From Omphalotus guepiniiformis (taxonomy: Eukaryota > Basidiomycota > Agaricomycetes > Agaricales > Omphalotaceae), in the NCBI GenBank assembly GCA_028554645.1, contig JAQOOI010000021.1, positions 868,001 through 932,000 of the forward strand: a stretch of 64,000 nucleotides of DNA. The letters are read 5' to 3'. The notes under the pieces are model-generated. The model was not told the DNA's origin, did not search any database, and worked only from the letters and a program-made list of their open reading frames with translations. Every line of letters starts with the position of its first letter. Within the stretch, counting starts at the first letter, position 1. A program made the translations under genes and the position numbers. Shown piece by piece: positions 24,630 to 37,100 of the stretch.

Positions 24630-27600
24630 TTATGACATGACAGGCATCTCTCCTAGTCTCAGTCGCGCTGCTGCAAATGGTACAAGCTTCGCTTCGAACT
24701 GATCTCCGACACACACGTTAGGACTGGCCGGAGGAGGTGCGGCGGTGCCGTTGACCAAGCCCCACTCAATCTGACAGGCAGTAACTACAAGAAGGTCAGT
24801 TGAAGGTGACTTATCAGGAAAAGCTATTGAATCGCAACTAACCCGTCATCCAAATGGGTTGAGCTCCGGGTGCCCAGATATATTGCGGCAGAGTGGTAGT
24901 AGCGTTGGAATGACCGACGACCTGAATAGTGGAAGGATCAATCGCGATACGCCATTCGCTCGTCGGTAGAAGGACATTGTCCTGTGTATGGTTATCGGTC
25001 TGTGAAAAAGTGTGTGAGTATTCCAGGTTGGCCCACAGTAAAAGTGAAATGATCGGGGACGCACCGGAGTCAGGTATGACGCAGGAGCATTCGGGTACAA
25101 ACTCTTTACGTCGTTGAGCGCCTGCGCGCTCCTATTGAGATATTTCAGAAACAGACAAGAATCACGAAAAGCCGACGCTCCTTAATCCAGGGGAGGTCGT
25201 GGTGTTGAACGTGACTTCAAGCGCATAATTAAGTGGTCCGCGAGTTACCGCCACACTGCCATTCGTACGAGTCTCTATCTCCAAAGGCGCATTCAATGAC
25301 ACTCGAAACTTCGTTGTGCCTGGCGAGACCTATGCAAATATATTAGATGCCGGTGTAACAGAGAGAATGTAAGGTGGATCTACGCGCATTGACTGTGTGA
25401 AGATCCGTCGAAGCATCAGGCTCCAGAGAACCCGATCCACCTCCTTCGACGGAGATAGTGCTGAGATTGCTCTGAGCCCAAGTGGGGACGCGAATCTGGA
25501 ACAAAAACGATTCGGTTGCCGAGATGCTGTAGTCCAAAGTCGTGCTAAACGGATACAGGGTATCCACCGAAACTATTTATTCGTTTATCATCAGATCAGA
25601 TAAGTTTGAGAACGATGGAACATTCATGCGCGTACCTGTAACATTGTTTGTTTCTGCTATCAATCCGGTGAAAGTGGAAGGCCCAAGGAGCGCGTGAATC
25701 AGGGAAGAGCCGTTATTGCCTGTGAAAAATGAGTGCATCCAGAACTTTGGATAACCCTGAGGGTGGTTCACAGTACAGCAAGGGTAATTTCTGCGTTTTG
25801 AGTTCATCAGCTCAGTGGCGGACGTAGATACCGAGTAACGGTACGTACGGTTCAAATCCGAACACATTGGAGTTAGGTCCATTATTGACCCAAGGAAATG
25901 GGTTCATGTCCTGAGCCCAAATCTGATTCACTGGGTGGTATATGAGTACCTTTACTGGCGAAGCGAGAAAGATGCAGGTACCTTGTTGGTCATACTGGTG
26001 AGCTGATTATCTTGATGTCAGTCGCGTAGCAGGTCAGAACTATGAGTCGTAGCGCTCACACCACCAATCGTACATAATTCCAGCGGGGAGCGCATTATAA
26101 GCTGAAATAGCACTATCAAATTTCCAAGAGCTAAAGCGACAACAGGACCACATACCAAGCTTCTCAATCCTGTCAGCAACAGAGTTATTGCCCAGAATTC
26201 CATAGATTGTAGCTAACGAGAAAATCTGTTCGCTAATTTCCCTACATATCAGCACGAGACTACGTGGAAGTGCATGAAATACGCACACAACAGTGCAAAG
26301 TTCAGTTCTACGACATATGTCAGTCTTGTAAAAGGTCAAAGAAACGATTTCGCTCAGCGTACCCTCGGGATGGGTCCAAACCGGCTATATGCTCATCGGC
26401 GGAAAAGGTGCCCGAGGCTCGACCATGGTATTTGTAAACCATGTCCAGTCGGTCGAAGGTGCTTTGAATGTCAGTGGGATCTCCAGTGAATCTGTAAGCT
26501 AAGGCTTCGGATTTGAGTGCTACGTATGAACGATCAACAACGGTTTCAAAGGTCGAAAGATGAAAAGCATACCTTCTGCAGTGTTCACACCATGCCTGAC
26601 CCGCCCCACGTTTGTCAAAGGTATAAAATCTCAAGCGAGCGAAAATAACTGACGTCTGCATAGTGAGCTTGGAAGCCGGGACAGCAACTTTGGGGAAGTT
26701 CGCGTCCGTGAACCAGTTTTCTTTCCAGGAGTAGCCCGCATTTCTGACCAGCTGCATGCTGTCGAGAAGTTCGTCCTCTTTGCCTAGGAGTTTGGATCAG
26801 AATCACTCCTTACGCCATGTGCCGTCACACTGACCTTGCGGGTAGTTGTCATACAACCATTCGAGAGAATAGATCATCTCCTCCCATCTCACATACTGAT
26901 AGTCGTACTGAAACCCAAGCGACGGGTCTCCTTGTGTATTATTTGAGAATATCGCATTGACAGCTGTTGCAAACTTGTGCATAGAGTCCACGATTCTTTC
27001 CGTTTGAGATGGGTCTGATTCGGCATATTGCTGTGTGACCTTTTGTCAGGAGATTGCTCAATATATAGCGATAAACGATGCTCACAATTAAACCAAGCAA
27101 AAGCAGGTAACGGGGCCAGATAAGACGGGGAGTAGGGGAGCTGGCATCGTATGGTTCTGGGCCGAGCCAGCCATCAGCACCTTGATGGTCTAGCGTCCAG
27201 TCAAGGAATGTCCGGACTTGGTCAAGAAGGCGGGGATCTTCGAGCTGAAAGGCAAGTGCAACCATCCCATTACTATTATGGATCCTCGCGTCAGATGCAA
27301 TGTACTTGAGAATTTGCGGAATGACTTACAACCAGTACGGCGCCGATTCGTGCATCTCACTGTATTCAATGGAACCACCCTCAACCCAAATTGAACCATT
27401 GACATAGAAATAGGTTTGAACTACTGATTAGGATTCAAAAGATTTTGGGACCCACTAGCTGTCAAAATCGCGCAAGTGTCCCGCTAAGCCATCCGCTTGA
27501 ACTTGCGCTTGATCAAGCGCCCAACCAATTGGTTTGATCGTCCCCGCTGGAAGTCTCGAATAAAGGGGAGGAACAACTGTAGAATTGACTTGGTGTCAGC

Positions 27601-27748
27601 CAAGTAGCTTTTTTTTCTCAATCATAAGCAATTGACTGACGAGCTCCAATGACCGCATATACACACGAAATCAATGTCAGAAATTGTTGACGCTACAAAA
27701 GAACATCAGAACTCATGAACATGGGCTAGGGAGGGATTACCATACCAT
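24630..27748 (-). CDS. Secreted GH127/DUF1680-like six-hairpin glycosidase
   Basis: Many exons on the minus strand. The best start is an ATG at 27748-27746 followed at once by an intron; the next exon (27692-27641) supplies a signal peptide ([17 protein letters not shown]). Family blocks then follow in order: [129 protein letters not shown] and [15 protein letters not shown]1680/GH127 enzymes of bacteria are beta-L-arabinofuranosidases with a Glu/Cys active site; the Glu and Cys in GTELCTVVE may correspond. The substrate in fungi is unknown. The junction after HLRDFDS (about 27420-27460) has no canonical acceptor in the expected frame. A GC-AG intron from 27451 would keep the frame with six altered residues; otherwise the gene is damaged. 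The gene ends at the TAA at 24630-24632. Confidence 0.75.
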
Positions 27749-28746
27749 TTTTCGACTCGGAACAGCGAGTAGAGCCTATACTTGAAAGAGAGGTCAAAGG
27801 ACCCCTTCTCATAAATGAATGCTTATAAGCGGTTTTGTGCCATAATCAGAAGAGTAGGGTGCATATGTTCAAGAATTTTGAGAGCTCAACATGGCCAGTG
27901 GATGCGAATGTCCGGGCTCCGATTGTTGAAGGTCAAATGATAGATCATTTGACCTTCGTATATTGCAAGTGCGTGCGGAGCACTACAGTTTTGTGAGGCA
28001 ATCAATTCATGAGGCTAAATCCTAGATATGGCACAAGGACAAGACTGAGAATTGACGCGGACGTTTGAACTGTCACCGGCACTGTCGGTCCGGGGACCGG
28101 GGACCGAATGTTGGAAGAAATCAACTTCCATTCAACTTCGACGCTGCTTGGCGTGGACCTAAAGTTCAACTTACTCCGAGGTACATATCCCATCCAAGGA
28201 CAAAAAATGGTTCGAAAAGGGCTGAAGTTGCGACGGTCATATGCGGGAGCTGGCCTGAGCTAAGAACGGAGACAACATCAGGACAACCTGCTATTCACCT
28301 AGACGAGGCTAGTGAGTACACATCACCAGGACGTCCCTACAGCCCACCGCAAACTTGATAACACTCCCTTTTACAGCTTTTTCAGACTCCAGTTCGTAGG
28401 ATACAGTGAATTCGCCGCCGCTCCCCGTCGAAGCTTGTAGGAGGCCGTAACCGGCTACAATGTCCACCGTCTTGTCTTAAAGCGACGATCATATGTAAAG
28501 ACTTGGGAAGGATGATTGATGATTGTATCATAAAAATCCGATGACATCTCAGCGCTCCATGCTATACTTAGGACTATGAAGGTTGCCCTAAGGCGCGGCT
28601 AGGCTCCGAGTCCTATTTCGACAGCTTTCCAGGTCGCGGCTCATTAAACGCAGTTTCGTGGCCGATGCTGTGCAGATTGGAATCAGATGGTCTTCATTTA
28701 AAAGGGGCAGCGTTCAAGGTACATTTGCTTTACTTTCAGCGCACAA
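27749..28746. other. Intergenic region between divergent genes
   Basis: About 1 kb between the GH127-like gene (left) and the GRDP-like gene (right), expected to carry both promoters. A short inverted repeat is visible at about 27927-27958 (GGTCAAATGATAGATCATTTGACC), a near-perfect palindrome that could be a regulator site. No gene seen. Confidence 0.55.
27933..27956. promoter_or_regulatory. 24-bp palindrome in a divergent promoter region
   Basis: GGTCAAATGA followed by TA.GA and TCATTTGACC forms a near-perfect inverted repeat with 10-bp arms, about 190 bp upstream of the GH127-like start codon. A dimeric regulator could bind it, or it may form a hairpin in a leader transcript. The role is inferred from structure only. 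Confidence 0.4.
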
Positions 28747-31533
28747 ATGACCGACTCAGAACAGCTGCCGTCTTACAGACTTTCAGACATAACTAATGAA
28801 AACGCAGGTGCAGGCGTGGTACCCCCAGCATACTCGTTCCCAGAGACGTTTTCAATAGGAAGAAATCGTGTTCCGCCGTTAGTAAGCACACAGGAGATCA
28901 AAGGCCACCTCGCGCTTCTGCATGCATTTGCACGCTTGAAGAGTGCGGCAGAAAATCTCACTGCTAGTGGACATGGTTTCGATGAATTCTCTTATTCCGA
29001 AACGAGTCGTGGTCCCGTCAAACTGAACCCGAATATGCCAGAGGGAAAGGAGCAGCGGTGGGCATGGCTTGTTGCACTAGCAGTTGAACGGTGGGATTAG
29101 CGACAGATTTGTTCAAGCTTAAGGTGCTGATACAGCCTTTTCGTAGATTTGAAACATGGTGCAAAGTTGCGCAACACCCTCATGACACCAGCGACTTCCT
29201 GCAGAACTTCCTGCCGCCTCTAGATGTAATCATGGTCTGGCATGCATACTTGCTCAATCCTTCGTAGGTACACGCCGTCGCTATTCGACCATGAACTGAG
29301 TCTTTAATAGTTGGTTTTATGAAGACATACATAGAGTACCTTCACTTCAGGCTCTTGGCCGTATAACGGAACATTTCTCCAACATTCTGGTAAGTACAGA
29401 AGTCAACGCGACTGGGATGTCTTAATCTTATCACAATTGGTAGTCGAAACTACACCAAATCGTCACTTCACCCCCATCATCGGGAAGGGTCGCCAATTGG
29501 ACTGCTAGGACATCGACACCATTCGATCTCTTTGAAGCGGCAGTTATATTAAATGAACATAATGTATTATGTCCGGAGTGTCGTAATTTTTGTTCAGTGC
29601 GTGAGTTTCCCCCTTTTCTCTTGCGTGTTTTGCTTGTATTGATAGCCTGAATACCAATAGCTTTGATGACCGAGAAGGGCCTTGGATACCTACAACGAAA
29701 TTTCTTCGCCACATGCTCCAACAGAAGCTGTTCAGCACCCATCACCAAAGAGCGGCTTGCAGTTCGTCGAATTGTAGCTGATCTTGTGAGGAACGGAGGT
29801 AAGGATGAGACCTTTCAAATGTTCATGGCGTACGTTGTTCCTGTTTCCCTAGGCATCCTAGGCGCCACCGTTGTGGACAGCAAACTGACAGCAAGTTCTT
29901 AGCGGATCCTTGTTCACACCTTCCAGGCCCTATGATACTAAGCGTGGAACCCTAGTCAAATCTGCCATCCTCAAGTCTCCACACCTGAACCCCAATCACC
30001 TAAAACCCACAGGGACAAAGACAAGCGTTTCCTTGACAGTCGACCAGTGGGAGAAGGCTATCCTTGGAAAGATACGATACTCTCTTTTCTTTTGCAAAGC
30101 TGCTATGGGGCTAAGAATGAAAGGTCAAGGAGGCAGGCTGTAAGCCTATTCAACCTTCGTCATGAGAGGATTTGAGACTCACTCTTTGAGAACTATTTTA
30201 TAGACTCAGTAAGATCATGAGCGCGTACACCGATGATAAGGTGTTCTCAGTTGACTTGGTGGGAGCTGTACGTACCTAGCTTCTCGTGTTTTTTTTTTTG
30301 TTCGGATAATTTGTCTGAATCAACTGCCATCTCCCTCCAGGTCCTTCGCCAGGGCTCGTTCGTGGCTAAGATGTACGACCTGCAATGGACGACTCCTGAT
30401 TTTTTCGATGATAAAGAAAATATCTCGGTACTACAGCACGCTACGGCTCGCTATCACGCGTAAATCCGATTACCAGCTTTGAATTGTCACTCAGAACTGA
30501 ACGGAACCCTATAGATTCCTCGATCTTATGACTTCGTCTCCGGCCTCCTTCTTTGTTCCCACTCTTGATATCGATCTCGTGTGGCATACACACCAGTTAA
30601 TGTTCAAGAAATACGAAACCGATTGCATGAATTATGTTGGAAGGTTCATCAATCAGTACGTTTGTCTTCACATCAAGACAAAGTCGGTTTGTTCACACTG
30701 TCTCTAGTGACGATAAGGTGGAAGAGAATCAATTGTCCGTTTCCTTTGACTTGACTTGTCGGGCTTGGCAGGTAATTGTTCAGTAAAGCAGAGTTGCATT
30801 TATGGGTGACTCAGATTTTTTTCCTTAGGACCGCTTTGGCATTCGTTACGTGCACTGCGGATGTCCTGTGCCAGGGGACACGCTAGGGCAAAAGCTTCGT
30901 CGTCTTGTCAAATCTTACAATGATACCGAACCGTCATACCTCATTCCTCCTTCGGACCGTCCCGACTCTCGCAACGCGACTCACCCAAGTGACCATAACG
31001 CCGTTTACCCTGCTCATCGCCCGAAGAACGCCGCATCGGCTCGGAAGAAACGCACAGCGAAATACCAAGAACGACTACAAAGAGATGTTGATGCGAGTGT
31101 TCGACGTCGGGGGAACGATCATGCTGTTGCATTTCTGGTTCCTGTGCCTCTGTACTTTGTGGGCGACATCGGGGGATGTGTCGGGACTTCGTGGACCGCG
31201 GTTAGTGGGGCCGGTGCGGGTGCGGGTGCTTGCGCTGTGGTGAGTGGAACGCTTTGGGATGGTGTACAACTTTTATTTATGGGTTTGATACAGGGAGCGG
31301 GTGCATGCGGTACGGGCGGCGCATCATGCGGAAGCGGTAAGCCTTTTATGATTCTTCAGCAATTGACTCCGTATGAATATCTTGTAGGTGCCGGATGCGG
31401 GACTGGGGGTTGTGGAGGTGGTGGAGGTTGTGGCGGAGGTGGTGGAAGCTGTGGAGGAGGTGGTGGAGGATGTGGAGGAGGTGGAGGAGGAGGAGGAGGA
31501 GGAGGAGGATGTGGAGGAGGCGGAGGAAGTTGA
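28747..31533 (+). CDS. Glycine-rich domain-containing protein (GRDP/DUF1399-like)
   Basis: The start is ATG 28747 and exon 1 ends at 29090. After splicing, the protein shows two DUF1399 blocks with the family's VWH signatures: LPPLDVIMVWHAYLLNP near the middle and PTLDIDLVWHTHQLMF further on. Between them lie EHNVLCPECRNFCSVPL and a CSNRSC motif, a possible small metal-binding site. The part after the second block contains FGIRYVHCGCPVPGD, a basic segment (PKNAASARKKRTAKYQ) and a final tail of Gly with regularly spaced Cys (GGGGGCGGGGG units) from 31397 to the stop. Such proteins are known in plants and fungi and are linked to stress and development in plants; the molecular role is unclear. 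The Gly/Cys tail is coded by GGN-rich repeats that could expand or contract. Introns are GT-AG where checked. Confidence 0.85.
31397..31533 (+). repeat. GGN trinucleotide-rich repeat coding a Gly/Cys tail
   Basis: Near-continuous GGA, GGT and GGC triplets broken by TGT at intervals encode runs of three to twelve Gly separated by Cys. It keeps one frame to the stop codon at 31531-31533, so it is coding and probably length-variable. Confidence 0.85.
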
Positions 31534-31877
31534 TGAACTAGTGCGCCGTGCGCCTTATTGCCTGTTATTTATATTGTCAAGGTCATCATCACTTTTGACT
31601 TCATGTGATTCTTTGAGCTTCATTGTCAACTATGTAGTCTTTATGCAAATAAATTACAAGTTGGTCGTGCTATAATCTATTATTTTTTACCACTAGCATT
31701 CTGTCGGGTGGCGTTTCTACGTATCTCCGTGGTCTTGAATTCTGTATAAGCCATGGGAACGTCAACAGGTACCGAGAAATGTGCCTGGTTTGGTTCCTTA
31801 TTGCAGAATATAACCCGCTTAATCTATAGCGTCCCTCACCCACACCCCACAACCCCCCACTTTCCCTGAATGTGTCC
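31534..31877. other. Spacer between convergent genes
   Basis: 344 bp between the ends of the GRDP-like gene and the unknown minus-strand gene. AT-rich, no gene seen; probably both 3' UTRs. Confidence 0.5.
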
Positions 31878-32920
31878 TTAACCCGGGTAACCTGGTAATA
31901 AGCGAAGACCAACCATGCCAGAGGGACCTTCGATGGGCACAGGTTTTGCAGAGAGAGCAAGCGCAGGCGCTCCTGGGGTAAGTTGTACACGGAGTATCTG
32001 GGTACATATCCTTCCGAATTGATCCTGAACGAGATGTGCATGTACATATCCTGAAAGCAAAAAAAAGGCAGTCAACGAGGTGAACATCACAGCATACCAC
32101 GGACGAATAACCTCTTTGCACACGATCGGATTCCGGTTGGGCGTACTTTCCAAGGTGGGCATAGAGCATGACCTTTGCTAACTTATCCTTCCCAACAACA
32201 GTGATTTTGACATGCTCTCTGTCGCGGCGCACACTAAAGGGTTGACTGAAGTGTTCTAAAATGGCCGAATTCCACCTGATAAACTTCCCCTTGAACATTT
32301 CACGGTATTGGTCGATCCCTTTGCTGTCGATGAGACCGTCGTTCGCCAAGCTTTCTATAACGGTAGGATGACGTGTAATCTTGTACATTGGTAATTCCCA
32401 TGGAAGTGCGTTAGGGTACATGAGATCCATCCCTTCCGAGAAACTCTCTGGATCGTCGCTTTCTGTGAGACGAAACCGGATGGCACCCCGAAGTGACGGA
32501 GTTTTTGACGAGGAATGATAGTAGAGAAATCCCTTGGTGTCTGAGGGAAATGGTTCACGACGTTTGCCGTCTGGCAACATATGCTTTGGGGGATCCCTAA
32601 ATGACCCAATATACTCAACGTGGAGTATATCTGCTCCGAGTTGTATTGTGACCTTTTTCATTTTAGAAATGTCCATGTAGTCCTCCTTTACGAGACGTGA
32701 GTGATCAAACGAGGTTACTTTCCGGGAGTGGTTCCTACTAATGCTCTGCAATGCAATTCAGTCATATTAACATGACTTGTTGCTTCTGAACGTACCTTGT
32801 CATGTTGGTATCGTACGAATTTCAGGCTTGAGCTGAAATTGCTGCATTAAATAGGAGTTGCAAGGTAAGAAAGGTGACATACAGAGGCTGCCTCCCCTGG
32901 ACCCATTTTCTAAAAAGCAT
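31878..32920 (-). CDS. Unknown protein, Agaricomycete-type hypothetical
   Basis: Exons on the minus strand: 32920-32883 (uncertain), 32841-32796, 32745-32112 and 32050-31878. I do not recognise the family. The core (from KMKKVTIQLGADILHVEYIG) contains KGFLYYHSSSKTPSLRGAIRFR, an NALPWELPMY segment and a C-terminal YVHAHLVQDQFGR part. It looks like a globular cytosolic protein with no membrane helix. Proteins with a similar KGFLYYH...IRFR layout are, from memory, common as unnamed lineage-specific families in mushroom genomes. The start is weak: the frame stays open upstream of the chosen ATG with a hydrophobic segment (CGSTFNFVVDAVMLF), so the true first exon may lie further upstream. Confidence 0.55.
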
Positions 32921-34180
32921 CACCGCATCGACGACGAAATTGAAAGTTGAACCGCAAAGCACAGCCACATATTGTCATGTCGGCAAATGCGGCTCGGGAA
33001 AAATACTAATACTAATAGTCTCCATGATCATGATAGCGATATTTGTCTTCTGCTTCATGAACACCGTTCTTCCAGTGATTTTTCAGTTTCTGCTGTTGGT
33101 CTATACAAATCGACGGCCCAAGATATGAGATCTTAATTCTCCAAGAATTTCCCTACCTGCTATTGTGCAAAACTTGGATACAGGTCGTGGCCGGATGCAA
33201 TTTCGCCAGATACTACTTCTGATGCACTTTTAGATCTAGGCCGGGGCTATAGGCATGAACGTTGGCTGACTTAGACTATATACGCCAACTGAATACCTTG
33301 TCAGATGGGTTTGTATGCGGGGGCCGGGGGGCTGCAAAATGTAGTTGGGAAGCTGAAGCCGGGAATCTATATCGTGAGAGCTACTGCCAGTCTTCTTTGT
33401 GCCGTGTTGAACTTTCATTGAACTGTACAGTACCAAACTTGAAACATCGTCTCCACAGCAGTGTGCGATACAGTGGCGCTGAAAAATTGGTGCATTTACC
33501 TCGTGGCGAGAGGCTTCGACAAATCGTGTTCCTCCTTATGTATATACGCCAACAGGGAACCCTACGACGTCACTTGAAGTTGTTGCCGATGTTCGAGTGG
33601 TGAATATTATCAAGAACAAATTGCATTCGCTTTCTGAATCTAAATATGCGAGCACTGCATGCATATTATTATATGCGAGCCAGAGTAGCCCAGGGAGACG
33701 TCATTCGCTTGGGAAGGGATTCAATTCGGTCTCCACAGTCAAAAGATTTCGGTTTTATAGGTGGTGAAGCATTCAATGTTCCAGGTAAGGATAACTTACA
33801 ATGTGACTGAAAGGTAGAAAGGTAGAATTAAGAGGGCGCACTGGAGGGAAGCGTATTCAGAATATAGCGCGACTGACGTATGTTGTTCGAGCACTGATGT
33901 CATTAATCTCACGGTGTTAACTTTCCATATACATAGCTCAAAACTCGTAGGATCGACTTGATCTTCGCACTTTCTTCGCAAGGAAGCAAAAACAACAATT
34001 GGTACTGAAAGATAAAACTGTTTTGTATCTCTTATTTGACAGTGTAAGTATATAGTGTACTACTATATAGCAAACACAAGCTGTCTTCCACCCACAATAA
34101 TCTCACTCGTACGTGTTGTTTCTATCCAAGACATTTTGCGTTCTACTAAGACCTTTTTTTCGCTCCCATCTACGATAGAA
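32921..34180. other. Intergenic region between divergent genes
   Basis: About 1.26 kb between the unknown minus-strand gene and the YTH gene. Short repeated words are visible (TATACGCCAAC at 33281 and 33543; ATATGCGAGC twice near 33645-33685). No frame here has a recognisable domain. It should include the promoter of the YTH gene. Confidence 0.5.
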
Positions 34181-37100
34181 ATGGTTGAACCTGTAGCTGA
34201 TGAATTTTTGAGGAGTCCAACTCCCCGCCCAAGCAGGTCAACGTCTTCGATTCGCGTCGACGTCGCGGTTGACCAAAGAGGTAAGATATCACATGATCTA
34301 CTATCATCACGTGATGCCCCAAATTGGGTCTTGTTTGGTGATTGTTTGGGCTTCGAAAAAAAGCCTAAGACAGTCGCGTACGAATTTCGACCCTAGTTTA
34401 ATTTTGCGTCGGGTCGGCGTGTCCATTAAACCAACGATTGCTCCTCAAGTATTATGCCCATTTCTCACTATTCTTTCCTTTAGATTCTCCCTCTGACGAG
34501 TCTCGTGGAGGTACTTCTCGTATGTCTTTTTTTTACTCAAATCTTCGAGAGACTTCGAGCACTTAATTCACAAGATAGATTTATATGAAATTTCCTGTTC
34601 AATCTTACACAGTCCTGAAGACTCGCACGTCTCGGATACGAACGAAAAAGTAGGCGAATCGCCCTACTCTATGCCTGGTGATGGTCGAGGCAGGGATCCC
34701 ATGTCCAGTGGAAGTAGCCGTCGACAGTCTTACAATAAACCAAGACGGCCACCTCCACATCCCACCGTTCAGACTGCCCCATCACATTTCGCTTCCCCGG
34801 ACCATCTTTCACCTCAACGTCCTTCTCCTATATATCCCTCCTCTGCGCAGTACCAGCGGCCTGGCTTTTTCGGACAATACACGATGTCCCAACAGCCTCC
34901 ACCGATGGGAATGACACCTTCTTCGGCGTATCCGTATCCTCACGGGTACCAGGGTTTATCAGATGGCTCTATGATGCCTCAAAATATACACGCGAGTTAT
35001 CAGTCTATGATACCCTCCCCAGGAGCAGTCTACCCTTTTCAGCGTCATTCTTCGGAGAGTGGCTCATCTGCATATTCCACTCCCCCTTTGTATTCCCATC
35101 CGCCTTCACACAATAGTACTTCGCCTTCCATGTCTCCCCAATCTTCCGCTTCACAGAACGCCACACCTCCATATGCCAACACAGGCCAATTCCACTCTTT
35201 ACGTTATCCTTCACCGATGTCCACGTCGCCTTATCCATACCCCGCTCAGTCCTTTCCATCGTCCCCGATGTATCAGTCTCAGTATTCCCCTTATCCTCAG
35301 CATTACCCTACACCGTCTGATGCTGAAGGCCAGGGAACTTGGTGGTATCTACCTCATGCATCTGTTCCTTCTCACAACAATTCTTCCCCTTACCCCACTC
35401 CATATTCGATCAATTATTCTCCCGTACGTCAGGAGATGGAGTATTCTTCTCCTGGCGGTGCACCAGTATCACAAATGTATCCCATTTCCCCTATGCCAGC
35501 CCTTCCACACACAGGACGTGATCTACCGTCCACTTCGTCAGCATCTCCAGCCGCCCCTGCTCCCTCCTCTCCGATTCCTGAAGCCACTTCCTCCAAAAGC
35601 ATAGTTGAAAGACCCGCTTCGACAACCCGTCGTTCTTATCATCCAAATCCACCTGCCTACCGATCAGAGTGGGTCATGTGGGCCGGAAACGTTCCATCTG
35701 ATGCCACTCACGACGAGTTATGGCGTTTTTTCAACCAAGCCCCAGCACAGAATGCCCCTGACGACAACTGGACGTCGGGTGTCCTATCGATCTTTCTCAT
35801 CGCTCGGTCGAACTGCGCTTTCGTGAACTATGACCTCGAGGCACAATTACAATCTGCAATAGCAAGGTTTAATGGTGTATCTCTGAGGTCTCATGACCCC
35901 CGGTGTCCCCGCCTATTGTGTAGAGTGCGTAAAAAAGATGATGATTTGAAAGCCGGTGTTGGTGGGCAGCGTGGAGTAGGCATGCATACAAAATGGCTGA
36001 AAGATCAGAGGGAAAAAAGAAAGGGAAAAGGTACACCTGTTGATCAGTCAGACCAGTCGGATTTCGAAGAATCAAATTCTTCTGCCGTATCCTTGTCGAG
36101 CGGCGATGAAGGGCGATCTCATATACCTCATAGAAGCTCTGGCAATAGCTCTGGCTCGTTTGCTTCGACCAATTCGAGTCTCCTCACGAGATATTTTCCC
36201 AAACGCTACTTCATCCTCAAGTCCTTGTCGCAGGCAAGGTTTCATGTCTGTTGGGTCACTATTTTTATCTGACTTGGTTCTCCCCTAGTACGATTTGGAT
36301 CTTAGCGTTCAGAAAGGTCTGTGGGCCACTCAGAAGCACAACGAAGGCATTTTGGACCAGGCTTATCGTACAAGTAAAGAGATATACCTGATTTTTGGTG
36401 TTAATAAGAGCGGTGAGTTCTACGGATATGCCAAGTGAGTATTTTTCTAAACTCGTTGCGTTGTACCGATCTCATACGATCGCTCGCAGAATGGCCGGGC
36501 CTGTGAAGCAGGGCGAGCACCGGGTGTCATGGGCTACAAGGACAGATTCGTCAGCTTCCTCGCGGTCTTCTCTTTCTCCTATCACTGGTCGCGCAGCTGT
36601 ATACTCCGACGCGATCCCAGAAGAACCTGCTAGTCCTTCACGGGTTTTTGGCGACGTAAACTCTTCGTCGCCGCCTGCTCATACGTACTTCCCTTCCCAC
36701 ATGGTGAAGGAGTCGCCTTTGCCCGTATCGTCCATCGGAGACCAACCGCCAGTTGGGCAACCCGGCGAATCGATGCCACCACTAATGTCAAAAGCTGGCG
36801 CTCCGCAGTCAGCTCCTGCTGAGTTGGGCCGGAAGCATCATCAGATGAGCATACAGACACCGTCAATGATGTACAGTCTGGACAATCGATCAAAGTCGAA
36901 GTTGGGATCTGCTAGACCCACAACCTTACCAGCGAGTAATTCCGTCGATGAGGAGTTTTATTTAGATGCGGCGGCGCCTTTGCGAGCTATGAAGCACTTA
37001 AGTAGCGACGAGAAGATTAACGAGGAATTGTTCAACCTAAAGTTAGTCGAGGAGAGGGGGGATGAAGATGATGGGAAGGAAGATGCTGCTCCTGCAAAAG

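Larger units (their letters stand above)
21290..24790 (+). repeat. Tandem duplication unit 2 (promoter + MFS copy 2 + 3' flank reaching into the GH127-like gene)
   Basis: Counterpart of 16690-19990. The right end of the homology runs into the coding 3' end of the minus-strand GH127-like gene, and a GT.ACTACAAGAA block recurs near 19985 and 24785. This suggests that the ancestral segment contained the convergent gene end. Confidence 0.7.

Noticed and set aside
16821..27748. MFS pair plus GH127-like gene as a metabolite biosynthetic cluster
   Set aside because: No backbone or tailoring enzymes (PKS, NRPS, terpene synthase, P450) are present; the transporters are a simple tandem duplicate.
31397..31533. 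GGN repeat as a possible assembly artefact or non-coding microsatellite
   Set aside because: It stays in the frame of the GRDP-like protein up to a stop codon and fits the Gly-rich tail of that family.
33262..33603. 113-codon plus-strand open frame
   Set aside because: Begins without an ATG, no domain, not linked by splice sites to a neighbour.
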